In this document: positions 9,601 to 16,543 of the stretch, piece by piece
Numbering within the stretch: position 1 is the stretch's first letter
Layout of the letters: every line of letters begins with the position of its first letter
Source of the DNA: Oscillospiraceae bacterium
GTDB taxonomy: Bacteria > Bacillota > Clostridia > Oscillospirales > Oscillospiraceae
Direction: 5' to 3'
DNA: 62,028 nucleotides
NCBI GenBank assembly: GCA_022801715.1
Contig: JAAWSV010000011.1
Coordinates: forward strand, 1 to 62,028
Position numbers and translations under genes: made by a program
The notes under the pieces: generated by a model
Seen by the model: only the letters and a program-made list of their open reading frames with translations
The model's database searches: none
What the model was told of the DNA's origin: nothing

Positions 9601-11165
9601 TCCGCGAGAACACGCTCCAAGGCCGAGGACAGGGCCTTGGCCTCCGTCTCACTGCCGGCGTAATAGCGCAGGTCCTCCCCGGCAGTGTGGGACAACAGGC
9701 GGGCGAAGGACCACTCCTCCCCGCCGCCAGCGAGAAATACCAGCTTCACCTCGTCATAGCTGTGGAGGGCGGCCAGCTGCAGCACAAGGCTTTGGACGAA
9801 GGTCTCCGCCCCCTCCCCGGCCACGCCAAGGACAGGCGCGTTCAGCAAGGAACAGGTCACCGGGGCATTGGACACCCGGCGGGGCTCCGCCGCAAGGCGC
9901 AGCACATCCTTCATCAGCGTGTCATCCTCCATGACAAAGCGGTCCGCGGGGAACTGGAGCTTGGCGGCCAGCGGAACCTCCCCGATACCCAGACGCACGG
10001 TCAGGAAATCCCCGTGCTGCCCGGTGCGCTCCCAGAGGCGGCCGCCGCGGCCCTCCACATATCCCGCGCACTCCTCCACAGAGGGGCAGTTCTCCAGCAG
10101 GACCTTCCGCTGCTCCTCCCCCATGGCAAAGATGCGGCCCCGGACCAAGTCCAAGTACTCCCGGTATCGGCTCTGGCGCTGGCTCTCCCGCCGGGCCCGC
10201 TGCTTCTTCTCGTGCCTTCTGGTCAGCGGCGGCCAAAGCAGTGTGCCGCAGAGCATGGAGAGGGACATCACAATCGCCGGCAGGGTGGTGGCGACGGTTG
10301 CCGTGCCGGCATTCAAATTGTATACCGCCACAAGGCCCATCACCACCGCCGTCATCGCCATGGTCAACGCCGGGCCAATCAGCAGCGCCGCCGGTGTCTC
10401 CGGCGGGTCGTTCCGCTGGGGCGGCGGGTCCACCCGCAGCTCCGGCTCCGAAGCGGTGCGGTAGAGTCTGGGCGGACGGGACACCCTCGTTCTGCCCGGA
10501 TAGGGCTGGTAGTCCGCCCGCTGAGGCAGCACCTGCTGCATAGGCAGGGGCATTACACCGGGAGCGTTAAGGCGCACCCGGCCGTCAGGGCAGTTGAGGG
10601 CAAAAAAGCCGCTGCCCACTGTGATTTTCAGCCCCATCACATAGACCATGTCTCCGGGATTCAGCTGCCGGGTGGCAATCCGCTCCTCGTTGACGAAGGT
10701 CCCGTTGCTGCTCTGGGTGTCCGTGGCGCTCCACCGGCCGTTCTGGCAGACCAGGCAGGCGTGGTGGGCGGAGACATAGGGGTTGTCGAAGATCAACTGG
10801 TTGTCCCCGCCCCGGCCGATGTCTATACGGCAGGTGTCGGGTACCAAGTATTTGTCATACTGCTGCCGGTCCTCGGTGGCAGGCTCTATAAACAGCTGCA
10901 CCTGCTGCCCGCCCTGGCGATAGCGGGCGCTCACCACCTGCAGGTCCCCCTCCAGATCCTGCGCCTCGCTCTCTGTCCCGTCCCCCTGCAGCAGGGCCAG
11001 CACAGGGCTTCCCCGGAGCTGCCAGCGGCCCTCCACCGCCTCCGCCACAGCAACCTCCCGGGGGCGGCCCGCCTCGTCTGCGTCAGTAATCCAATAGCGG
11101 CCGCTTGCCCTCTGGGGCAGGGAGAGGGAAAACATTTTTTCCTTTGTGATCAGTGTTACGATCAT
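6603..11165 (-). CDS. essC: EssC/YukB-type FtsK/SpoIIIE secretion ATPase
   Basis: This 1520-residue membrane ATPase is the motor of type VIIb secretion. Residues about 105-185 form an FHA domain (IDIGRGGDNQLIF, then SSNGTFVNEE). Two membrane segments lie at about 259-283 and 287-312. The first FtsK domain has Walker A GMTGSGKS at about 701-708 and Walker B LFIISDE near 823. The second has Walker A GMTGSGKT at about 1047-1054, but its Walker B strand reads HILVILRNY and lacks the acidic pair. The C-terminal third domain has no Walker A. An active D1 with degenerate later domains is usual for EssC. It is the first gene of the operon and diverges from the LytTR regulator gene. Genes for EsaA, EssA and EssB are not seen in the window. 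Confidence 0.95.
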   Translation of the reverse strand: MIVTLITKEKMFSLSLPQRASGRYWITDADEAGRPREVAVAEAVEGRWQLRGSPVLALLQGDGTESEAQDLEGDLQVVSARYRQGGQQVQLFIEPATEDRQQYDKYLVPDTCRIDIGRGGDNQLIFDNPYVSAHHACLVCQNGRWSATDTQSSNGTFVNEERIATRQLNPGDMVYVMGLKITVGSGFFALNCPDGRVRLNAPGVMPLPMQQVLPQRADYQPYPGRTRVSRPPRLYRTASEPELRVDPPPQRNDPPETPAALLIGPALTMAMTAVVMGLVAVYNLNAGTATVATTLPAIVMSLSMLCGTLLWPPLTRRHEKKQRARRESQRQSRYREYLDLVRGRIFAMGEEQRKVLLENCPSVEECAGYVEGRGGRLWERTGQHGDFLTVRLGIGEVPLAAKLQFPADRFVMEDDTLMKDVLRLAAEPRRVSNAPVTCSLLNAPVLGVAGEGAETFVQSLVLQLAALHSYDEVKLVFLAGGGEEWSFARLLSHTAGEDLRYYAGSETEAKALSSALERVLAERVEAEDWRKRRNSLPHYVVVAADMALAEKTGFFRRMLEDPSAVGFSCIALAASVEQLPKECSQVVRLEADQATLFDRKSTVTTRFQAEGTQRRDMAALAGILANLSIDSGKGNYTVPSVLTFLELYNAGKVEHLNALTRWKENNPVNSLQVPLGVEQDGEIFYLDLHERAHGPHGLVAGMTGSGKSEFIITMILSMAVNYHPDEVAFILIDYKGGGLAGAFEDAEAGIRLPHLAGTITNLDGAAVHRSLVSIQSELRRRQAVFNRARQISGEGTVDIYKYQKMYRTGMVEEPVPHLFIISDEFAELKAQQPEFMAQLVSAARIGRSLGVHLILATQKPSGVVDDQIWSNSRFRICLKVQEKADSVEMLKRPDAAELRDTGRFYLQVGFNELFKMGQSAWCGAPYVPRDRCESKQDNRVAVIDTLGRVIAEAKSAEAQPAGGQSQVVTIVDYLSKLAGEEGTCARQLWLPPIPEAIYLRELAEKYHYTADPYALNPIVGEYDAPFNQSQGLLTLPLTAQGNALVYGMTGSGKTTMLNTLLWGLLSSYDAAALNVYVIDLGEETLKSFEDAPQVGDVLLSADREKIQNLFKMLGEELQRRRTLLASAEGDFAACCRDGGEAMPHILVILRNYAAFYEQFEALDEQLIQITRDCAKYGIYFLITASSANAVRYRVAQNFSNILCLRLNDRSDYIGIFGSTDGVYPSALKGRGIFRAQRVFEFQTARCGEAAGPKELRAFSLDLAAKAASFAPPVPVLPARVTADFFREEISPASVPVGVEKASLQPACVDMERTVITMVLTKSLEELSPVAEGMAEQMSRLAGSVTVLDGAALVREPEDFAYQYLQSGFPGRIESLFTEMVWRNNSYKTAQKENAPLPEFEREYYVITGLSAILDSLDAEGQDKLRTLMEKARPEYGIRFLLCDSAKAMSAHSADGWYKTHITGSDGVWVGDGISEQYLMKPSKMSNSLYAEVPNHFGYLLRRGRPVLVKLIEGRRKEGEQ

Positions 11166-11207
11166 GCCGTCCTATCGCCACCTTTTCCCAGATTGATTTC
11201 TGTCGGC

Positions 11208-11213
11208 AGTATA
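11208..11213 (-). promoter_or_regulatory. Possible extended -10 promoter of the secretion operon
   Basis: On the minus strand TATACT is preceded by TGC, an extended -10 arrangement, about 43 nt before the essC start. No good -35 is present 17 nt upstream. The shared intergenic space with the response regulator gene makes control by that regulator plausible. Confidence 0.35.
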
Positions 11214-11306
11214 GCACAGCAGATGCGCACCGCATAGCGTCCGGCCAAAACCCAAGGAAAATATGTCAAAATCTATTATTTTTCGACGCTGCCAAAGGCT
11301 TCGTCC

Positions 11307-11346
11307 TTGACGCGGCAGCTCCACAGGAATATAATGGTACCATTAT
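11307..11346 (+). promoter_or_regulatory. Promoter of the LytTR gene with overlapping palindrome
   Basis: TTGACG (11307-11312), a 17-nt spacer and TATAAT (11330-11335) form a strong sigma-A-type promoter. A perfect 16-bp palindrome, ATAATGGTACCATTAT (11331-11346), overlaps the -10 and the start-site region. A factor bound there would block transcription. Confidence 0.7.
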
Positions 11347-11383
11347 TTGGCGCTTCCCCAAATCAGCTTTGGTGGTGAGAGCT

Positions 11384-12112
11384 ATGATTCGATTCATGAT
11401 CTGCGATACAGACCGCGCCTTTTTGGACCGGCTGGCCGCTGCCCTGCACCAGTCCTTTGACCCCTGCTCGGTGGAATATATGTACGGCCCGTCCACCTTG
11501 GAGGTCTCCCTCCGCTCCGACTCCGGCGGCGCGGACGTACTTCTGACCGAAATCGAACTGCGCGAGTGCAGCGCCATTGATATCATCGCCCGGTACAGAA
11601 AGGACAGCTCCCCCTTAGAAATCATCTATATGACCTCCAAAATGGAGTTCTGCACCGAGGTCTATGATACCCCCCACTGCGGCCTTCTGCTCAAGCCGGT
11701 GGAGCCCGGCGCGCTGCTGCGGAACGTGCGCCGGGCGCTGAAGCATCTGGAGCGGCGCAAGGCCTGCGGCGTAGTCCTTCAGCACAGCGGCAGCTACCAT
11801 ATTGTCAATGCCCCCGCCCTGCTGTATGTGGAGAGTCGGGGCCGGATCATGCGGACAGTCACCGACCAAGAGAATATTGAGAGCTATGGCAAGCTGTCCA
11901 GCCTGCTCTTTCAGCTGGACAAGCGGTTTTTGCAGTGCCACAAGAGCTATCTTGTCAACATGGAGCGGGTAAAGACCTTCCTTGGAGACCGATTTCTGAT
12001 GGACAACGGCGCCGTGGTCCCCATCAGCCAGAGCCGGCGCAAGGCTGTCAAGCAGGAATTCCTCTCCTATATGGGCAGCGCAGCAAACCGAGCATGTGGC
12101 ACAGCGCCATAG
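11384..12112 (+). CDS. LytTR-family response regulator with Glu at the phospho-acceptor site
   Basis: The start ATG at 11384 follows GGTGGTGAG; an earlier in-frame start at 11153 overlaps the divergent gene and has no site. The 242-residue product has a receiver domain (acidic D8 and D10, T84/S85, conserved K104 in LLLKPVEP) and a C-terminal LytTR DNA-binding domain from about residue 130 (YVESRGRIM, FLQCHKSYLVNMERV, VPISQSRR). The strand that normally ends in the phosphorylated Asp reads DVLLTEIEL, placing Glu56 there. Glu often mimics phospho-Asp, so the protein may act without a histidine kinase, and none is adjacent. It is divergent from essC and is a good candidate regulator of the secretion operon. 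Confidence 0.9.
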   Translation: MIRFMICDTDRAFLDRLAAALHQSFDPCSVEYMYGPSTLEVSLRSDSGGADVLLTEIELRECSAIDIIARYRKDSSPLEIIYMTSKMEFCTEVYDTPHCGLLLKPVEPGALLRNVRRALKHLERRKACGVVLQHSGSYHIVNAPALLYVESRGRIMRTVTDQENIESYGKLSSLLFQLDKRFLQCHKSYLVNMERVKTFLGDRFLMDNGAVVPISQSRRKAVKQEFLSYMGSAANRACGTAP

Positions 12113-12120
12113 GCCACATT

Positions 12121-12162
12121 AAAGAGGTACTTCGATTGTTCAACCGAAGTACCTCTTTTCAC
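12121..12162 (+). terminator. Rho-independent terminator after the LytTR gene
   Basis: AAAGAGGTACTTCG (12121-12134) pairs with CGAAGTACCTCTTT (12145-12158) and is followed by a short T-rich tract. Confidence 0.85.
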
Positions 12163-12252
12163 TCACATTTGCTTTATATCGTTATTGCGCATTTGATATC
12201 GGTTTTGCGCAGCTTTTTCCGGTATCTTCAAAAAATAGAATCAAATTTTTTG

Positions 12253-12280
12253 TTGCATTTTGCTATCTATAAGGTATGAT
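12253..12280 (+). promoter_or_regulatory. Promoter-like sequence without an intact gene
   Basis: TTGCAT (12253-12258), a 16-nt spacer and TATGAT (12275-12280). It points at a frame starting at 12437 that has a good ribosome site but stops after 15 codons. Confidence 0.45.
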
Positions 12281-12479
12281 AGTTAGCAGCATCATGGGAA
12301 AGCAGTGACTCCGACGCAGAAGATTCCATATATCTCCAAATCGCCTCTCTCGTACCAGTACTATTAGGAACGGCGGAAAGTTTACAATTTTTCCACCCAA
12401 ACAGGTCCGCTTAAACTTAATCAAAGGAGTACCGATATGAAAACGAACAAAAAAGTAAGTATCGTATTGGCGGGTATAC

Positions 12480-12957
12480 CATAAAAGCCACAGAGAAAAA
12501 GTATACCCTGTGTACGGTCAAGCCGTCCTTTTCACAGCGACAGGGGAGCAGATGCTCTCCTACGCCAACCAAATCATTTCTTTGGAACAGGAAATGGAGC
12601 AGACCCTGTCCAGCGCCCGATCTGGCAGCGGAAGAATCTGTATTGCTCTGCCACATCTCTGGAGCAGTCTGCTGCTGCCCAGCATGATTGAGGACCTGCA
12701 CGGCGAGTTCCCTGATATTGAGCTGATTATTGATGAGGTATCCTCCCACGATAAACTGGAGGGAATGCTGCTCAACTCCACAACATTACCAACAGGGAGC
12801 ATCTGCAATTCCTCTGCTTAGACACACCCATGTGTTCGTTGGATCTGCATCTCTTCTGTCTGAACAGCGATGAGAACGCCCACCAGTTGTGGCGGGTTGT
12901 CCACTTTTTGACGGCACAGTCCTCTTTACTATTGGAACAGGGGCAACCACAGAAGCC
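12480..12957 (+). pseudogene. LysR-family regulator remnant
   Basis: The segment LFTATGEQMLSYANQI, followed by a long helix and SGSGRICIALPHLW then LPSMIEDLHGEFPDIEL, matches the linker helix and the start of the effector-binding domain of LysR regulators. The DNA-binding half is missing. The frame breaks near 12780 and appears to resume one frame over (EHLQFLCLDTP, then HQLWRVVHFLTAQSS) to a stop near 12960. A large internal part of the effector domain is absent. The gene is therefore truncated, internally deleted and frameshifted. The function is lost and the original target is unknown. Confidence 0.7.
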
Positions 12958-12971
12958 CTATTAGACAGCCG

Positions 12972-13007
12972 CAGGCGGCGAATGGTAAACCATTCGCCGC
13001 CTGTTTG
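12972..13007 (+). terminator. Hairpin terminator behind the LysR remnant
   Basis: CAGGCGGCGAATGG (12972-12985) pairs perfectly with CCATTCGCCGCCTG (12990-13003) around TAAA, followed by TTT. Confidence 0.75.
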
Positions 13008-13009
13008 GA

Positions 13010-13119
13010 TAGTCTATTGCATTTCTCTGTGTTGGCACCCAAACGGCCAAAAAGCAAAAGAAATTGTTAGAGAGTTCAAGCCGGTTCTGGACCTAAAAAT
13101 TGAAAACTGGGCTGAATAA
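13010..13119 (+). pseudogene. Unidentified C-terminal gene remnant
   Basis: An open frame ends with KAKEIVREFKPVLDLKIENW and then two residues and TAA, directly before a hairpin. The codon pattern and the terminator suggest the true 3' end of a former gene. I do not recognise the family, and no start or ribosome site belongs to it. Confidence 0.35.
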
Positions 13120-13163
13120 AGAGCGGGGCATGTGACGGAAACATTTATGCCCCACTCTTTTAT
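13118..13163 (+). terminator. Hairpin terminator
   Basis: AAAGAGCGGGGCAT (13118-13131) pairs, with one mismatch, with ATGCCCCACTCTTT (13147-13160). It begins inside the stop codon of the preceding remnant. Confidence 0.65.
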
Positions 13164-13454
13164 CCAACATCTGGCATCCAAGATAAAGGTTTGCCCGTTG
13201 TATCCCCTATAGGTAACGTACTCCGAAAGCCTAATCATCTACTGTTGTCTCCAAACACAGTACAAACAGGAAAAAACCGGTTGAGAACTCTACGAGATTC
13301 TAAAGACTCAAGCCCATTCTGTACCGTCTCTACCGAGACCAAGCCAAGAGAAAGCGAAACAGACAGTGCAGTTTGTGTGAGAGCACGGAGCCTGCCCTCA
13401 GGTACAATTTCGTTTTAGGGATCAAATACAACTTAGAATTTGTCTTGGTGAAGC

Positions 13455-13726
13455 TGAACAAGCTGAATATGCTCCAGTGGCATATCAAGTGTTGGGTCTG
13501 TCAGCTCCGCCAAGACATCATATGGGTTACTCCCCGTTCTCCTCCTGCCACATGCTTGAAAAGCCCACAGCATTCGATGTCAGCGAGTGAGCCCAAGACA
13601 TCTACAACGCCAATGAGAGGTAGGAGATTCTTGGCAAGGCGGCAATTACACACTCCTTTGAGGGGATCACTGGCAGGGAAGTCCACTACATTCAGCAGGT
13701 GTCGTTGCTCTTTACCCCAAGCATTT
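13455..13726 (+). pseudogene. Unidentified degenerate coding remnant
   Basis: A frame giving HHMGYSPFSSCHMLEKPTAF is broken by TGA and again by TAG, then continues as EILGKAAITHSFEGITGREV to a final TGA at 13724-13726, one base pair before a terminator stem begins. This looks like one gene with two in-frame stops. I cannot name the family. Confidence 0.35.
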
Positions 13727-13760
13727 GAGAGGCGATTTCGTCAAAATCGCCTCTCTTTTA
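13727..13760 (+). terminator. Rho-independent terminator
   Basis: GAGAGGCGATTT (13727-13738) pairs perfectly with AAATCGCCTCTC (13744-13755), followed by TTTTA. One arm also occurs alone at about 12335-12346, which may be a leftover of the same sequence. Confidence 0.85.
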
Positions 13761-13832
13761 TATTGTAATATCAAACCTATAATCGAGCCAAAGTTTGCAT
13801 TCAATATAGATATTATCTCTATCTTTTGTTAA

Positions 13833-14018
13833 CTATTGATTGTTCGTAATATCGCAGAGGTGGACATATACGCCGGTTTCCTTGGTGATTTTTACAATGT
13901 CCCGTATCCCGTAGTGTCTTACCGGCTTTTCGGCCTTTTGGTGGACTATCTTTGGTGGTAGTAGCACAGCTTGGCCATCTTTTAACACTATTCTCTTGTC
14001 CTTATTTATTATTTGCAT
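13833..14018 (-). CDS. Small hypothetical protein, weakly supported
   Basis: A 61-codon frame encodes a basic peptide with LKDGQAVLLPPKIVHQKAEK and a C-terminal VYVHLCDITNNQ. The ATG at 14018 has no ribosome site. A GTG about seven codons in is preceded by AAGGA and could be the real start. No promoter or terminator is evident and no family is recognised. It may be a remnant like its neighbours. Confidence 0.3.
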   Translation of the reverse strand: MQIINKDKRIVLKDGQAVLLPPKIVHQKAEKPVRHYGIRDIVKITKETGVYVHLCDITNNQ

Positions 14019-14246
14019 TTATCTATGTCAGTAAAACATACCATACCTTTCACTTTTTGATATTGGGTAAAGTTTGGGAAAAATATCACCGGAGAAATAC
14101 TTTGTCAGCATAGACAAAATGGGAATGATGCTCCAACACAACTGGATTGGGTGGTATATATGCTATCCACTTAGTTTATATGATGATTTGACTGCTGTAA
14201 GCATATCACAAGTCCTACAAAATAGCGAGAATTTTTTATTAGGCTC

Positions 14247-14274
14247 TTGACAAATTGAACATATAATATATAAT
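14247..14274 (+). promoter_or_regulatory. Strong promoter of the amidinohydrolase island
   Basis: TTGACA (14247-14252), a 16-nt spacer and TATAAT (14269-14274) match both consensus hexamers exactly, 64 nt before the first gene. Confidence 0.8.
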
Positions 14275-14337
14275 ATGCAATATATTAAACAAGCTGCCGC
14301 TGGCGGCCATATTATAAAAAAGAAGGAGCGTATCACC

Positions 14338-15114
14338 ATGAAGAAGTTCAGCCATGTTATCGTCCGGAGACCCTGCAGAGCAATGGTGGACGGCATCACC
14401 TCCGCCCCTGAGCTGGGGAAGCCCGACTATGAGCTGGCCCTCAAAGAGCATGACGACTACATTGCGGCACTGAAGCAGTGTGACGTGGATGTGACGGTGC
14501 TGGAGGCCGACGAGCGGTATCCGGACTCCTGCTTCGTGGAGGACCCGGCCCTTATCACCCGTAAGTGCGCCATCATCACCAACCCCGGCGCCGCCTCCCG
14601 CAATGGTGAGAAGAACGAGATTATCGGCGCGGTGAAGAAGTTCTTCTCCGATGATCAGATCGAGTATATTCAGTCCCCCGGCACCTTGGAGGGGGGCGAT
14701 GTGATGATGGTGGGGGACCATTTCTATGTGGGCCGCTCCGCCCGGACCAATGAGGAGGGCATCCGTCAGCTCACCAAGATTTTAGCCAAGTATGGCATGA
14801 CCTGCTCCGAGGTGCCCCTGTATGAGGTGCTGCACCTGAAAACCGGCGTAAACTATCTGGAGGACAACAACATGCTGGTCTCCGGCGAGTTTGTCGAGAA
14901 GCCCGAGTTTGAGAAGTACAACAAGGTGGTCATCCCCGAGGAGGAGGCCTACGCCGCCAACTGCATCTGGGTCAACGACACGGTGATCGTCCCCGCCGGA
15001 TATCCCACCGTGCTGAAGGCGGTGCAGGATTTGGGCTACAAGACCCTGCTTGTGGACACCTCCGAGTACCGCAAGCTGGACGGCGGTCTTAGCTGCCTGT
15101 CTCTGCGCTTCTAA
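14338..15114 (+). CDS. Dimethylarginine dimethylaminohydrolase (DDAH)-family enzyme
   Basis: The start ATG at 14338 follows AAGGAG. The 258-residue product belongs to the guanidino-modifying (amidinotransferase/arginine deiminase) superfamily. It has the length and triad spacing of bacterial DDAH: E118 in GTLEGGD, H166 in VLHLKTG and nucleophile C253 in GGLSCLSLRF, with substrate-binding acids in CFVEDPA. DDAH hydrolyses N-omega-methylated arginines to citrulline and a methylamine through a thiouronium intermediate. No signal peptide is seen, so it is cytosolic. It opens an apparent operon with an aminotransferase, a symporter, a dehydrogenase and a second family member. The exact substrate is not proven; another N-substituted guanidine is possible. 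Confidence 0.9.
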   Translation: MKKFSHVIVRRPCRAMVDGITSAPELGKPDYELALKEHDDYIAALKQCDVDVTVLEADERYPDSCFVEDPALITRKCAIITNPGAASRNGEKNEIIGAVKKFFSDDQIEYIQSPGTLEGGDVMMVGDHFYVGRSARTNEEGIRQLTKILAKYGMTCSEVPLYEVLHLKTGVNYLEDNNMLVSGEFVEKPEFEKYNKVVIPEEEAYAANCIWVNDTVIVPAGYPTVLKAVQDLGYKTLLVDTSEYRKLDGGLSCLSLRF

Positions 15115-15136
15115 GAGGCGTATCCGCCGCGAGTTT

Positions 15137-15171
15137 CAGAGGGGCCGTCGGCTCTTCCGGCGGCCCCTCTG
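15137..15171 (+). other. Intergenic stem-loop (possible attenuator)
   Basis: CAGAGGGGCCG (15137-15147) pairs with CGGCCCCTCTG (15161-15171). Only a weak T-rich tract follows, so read-through into the aminotransferase gene is likely. It could reduce downstream expression. Confidence 0.55.
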
Positions 15172-15192
15172 CCTATTTAGGGAGGTAAACGT

Positions 15193-16353
15193 ATGAAAAA
15201 TCCGTACTTAGCCAAGCGCCACTGGGAGATCGAGATTCCCCCGCTGAGCCGGACAGACGAGATGGCCAAGCGCTATGACGATATCATCAACCTCAGCGTG
15301 GGCGACCCGGACTATCCGGCGGACAGGGCCTGCATTGATCTGATGTACCAAGACGCCTTGGCCGGTCACACCCGTTACACGGAGTTTTTAGGGGATCCGG
15401 AGCTGCGGCAGGAGACCATCAAGATGTACAAGGAGGACTTCGGCCTGACAGTGGGCATGGATGAGTTGCTTATCACGGCGGGGGGTACCCACGCGCTGTA
15501 TGTGGTGATGCAGGCCCTGCTGGACGAGGGGGACGAGGTGATCGCCATCGCGCCCTACTATACCTACTATAAGGATCAGATTGAGGCTCCCCGGGGGAAA
15601 CTGGTGGTGTACAACGCCCCCAGCGAGGACGGGTTTGACGTGGATCTGGCTGAGCTGGAGAAGTGCGTCACCGCCCGGACCAAGGCCATCATTGTCAACA
15701 CCCCCTGCAACCCCAGCGGCAAGGTCTATAGCGAGGAGACTCTGAGGGGCATCTTGGCGCTGGCGGAGAAGTACGATTTCTTGGTGATCGCCGACGACAT
15801 CTATGGCGCACTGAACTTCACCGGGAATACCCGGCCCCTCTGCTCCTTTGAGGAGCGGCCTAAGCGGGTTATCACAGTGTACAGCTACTCCAAGGATTTC
15901 TCCATGACCGGTCTGCGCTTGGGGCACATCATCGCCGACAGGGAGATCATTGAGGTGGCCTGCAACATCTGCGGCGCCGTGACCTTCACCATCAGCTCTT
16001 TCTCCCAGCGCTTGGGTATCTATGCCCTGCGCCGCCGGAAGGAGATCCAACAGGGGCTGCGGGAGGAGTATCAGAAGCGGATGATGTACGCCTATGAGCG
16101 CATGAGCCGGCTCAAGCACGTTAAGTGCCGCTATCCTGAGGGGACTTTCTACATCTTTGCCGACATCACGGAGACCGGGATCAGCTCCATGGAGATGTGG
16201 GACCGGATCTTGGATGAGGCGCATGTGCTGGTCCTGCCTGGCGACGGTTTCGGCGCCGCGGGGGAGGGGTATATCCGCATCTGCTGTACGGTTTCGGTAG
16301 AAGTGCTGAAAAAAGCCTTTGATCGTATTGAAAAAATGGACATCTTTTGTTAA
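15193..16353 (+). CDS. PLP-dependent aminotransferase, class I/II (first paralogue)
   Basis: The 386-residue fold-type I aminotransferase has an ideal GGGAGG site. It shows NTPCNPSG near residue 169, the cofactor-contacting DDIYG near 201, and the Schiff-base lysine K234 in YSYSKDFSMTG with downstream R in LRLGH. It would move the alpha-amino group of an amino acid to a keto acid acceptor. It is visibly paralogous to the product at 20090-21259: both begin with an AKRxW segment, share AGHTxYTxFxGDPELR, and have K234 at the same residue number. Its place next to DDAH-type enzymes and a D-2-hydroxyacid dehydrogenase suggests it acts on the amino acid left after guanidino hydrolysis. That is an inference. 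Confidence 0.92.
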   Translation: MKNPYLAKRHWEIEIPPLSRTDEMAKRYDDIINLSVGDPDYPADRACIDLMYQDALAGHTRYTEFLGDPELRQETIKMYKEDFGLTVGMDELLITAGGTHALYVVMQALLDEGDEVIAIAPYYTYYKDQIEAPRGKLVVYNAPSEDGFDVDLAELEKCVTARTKAIIVNTPCNPSGKVYSEETLRGILALAEKYDFLVIADDIYGALNFTGNTRPLCSFEERPKRVITVYSYSKDFSMTGLRLGHIIADREIIEVACNICGAVTFTISSFSQRLGIYALRRRKEIQQGLREEYQKRMMYAYERMSRLKHVKCRYPEGTFYIFADITETGISSMEMWDRILDEAHVLVLPGDGFGAAGEGYIRICCTVSVEVLKKAFDRIEKMDIFC

Positions 16354-16362
16354 AATAGTGAA

Positions 16363-16532
16363 TAGGGTGCCGGTATATACCGGCGCAGCTTAGAGCACAG
16401 GAGGTGACGAGGCAAGAATCCGCTTCCCCTGAGAGCGGGAGAGACACGGGTCTCTGGCGGCCGCTCTCGCGCTGGACAGCGCCCGCCTGATAACCCTGCT
16501 GGCGGGCCGGACACAGGCGAAACTGAAAGGAG
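16363..16532 (+). ncRNA. Structured leader RNA before the symporter gene (unclassified)
   Basis: The 190-nt gap between the aminotransferase and symporter genes is GC-rich and folds by eye into several hairpins. These are a GCCGGTAT/ATACCGGC palindrome (about 16369-16384), AGAGAC-ACGG-GTCTCT (about 16440-16455), CGCT-GGAC-AGCG, and GCCCGCC/GGCGGGC around a 13-nt loop just before the AAAGGAG site. It is long for a spacer inside an operon and could be a riboswitch or attenuator. I do not recognise a known class. Confidence 0.4.
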
Positions 16533-16543
16533 AGCGCAAGACT

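Larger units (their letters stand above)
12163..14246. other. Gene-poor stretch with decayed gene ends
   Basis: About 2 kb between the LytTR gene and the 14.3 kb island has lower GC content than its neighbours and no intact gene that I can support strongly. It holds a promoter followed by a 15-codon truncated reading frame (12437-12484, with an AAAGGAG site), a frameshifted LysR remnant, two unidentified C-terminal remnants each ending just before a hairpin, and one weak small ORF on the minus strand. The pattern suggests repeated deletion in a former accessory region. Confidence 0.6.

Noticed and set aside
16440-16455. Hairpin with ACGG tetraloop read as a guanidine-II (mini-ykkC) riboswitch.
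   Set aside because: Only one such hairpin is present, the closing pair differs from what I recall of the class, and no second ACGR hairpin is found. Kept only as an unclassified structured leader.
16400-16530. Possible TPP or glycine riboswitch (CCTGAGAG, CCTGATAAC and CAGGCGAAACTGAAAGGA segments).
   Set aside because: The conserved cores of both classes are incomplete and in the wrong order.
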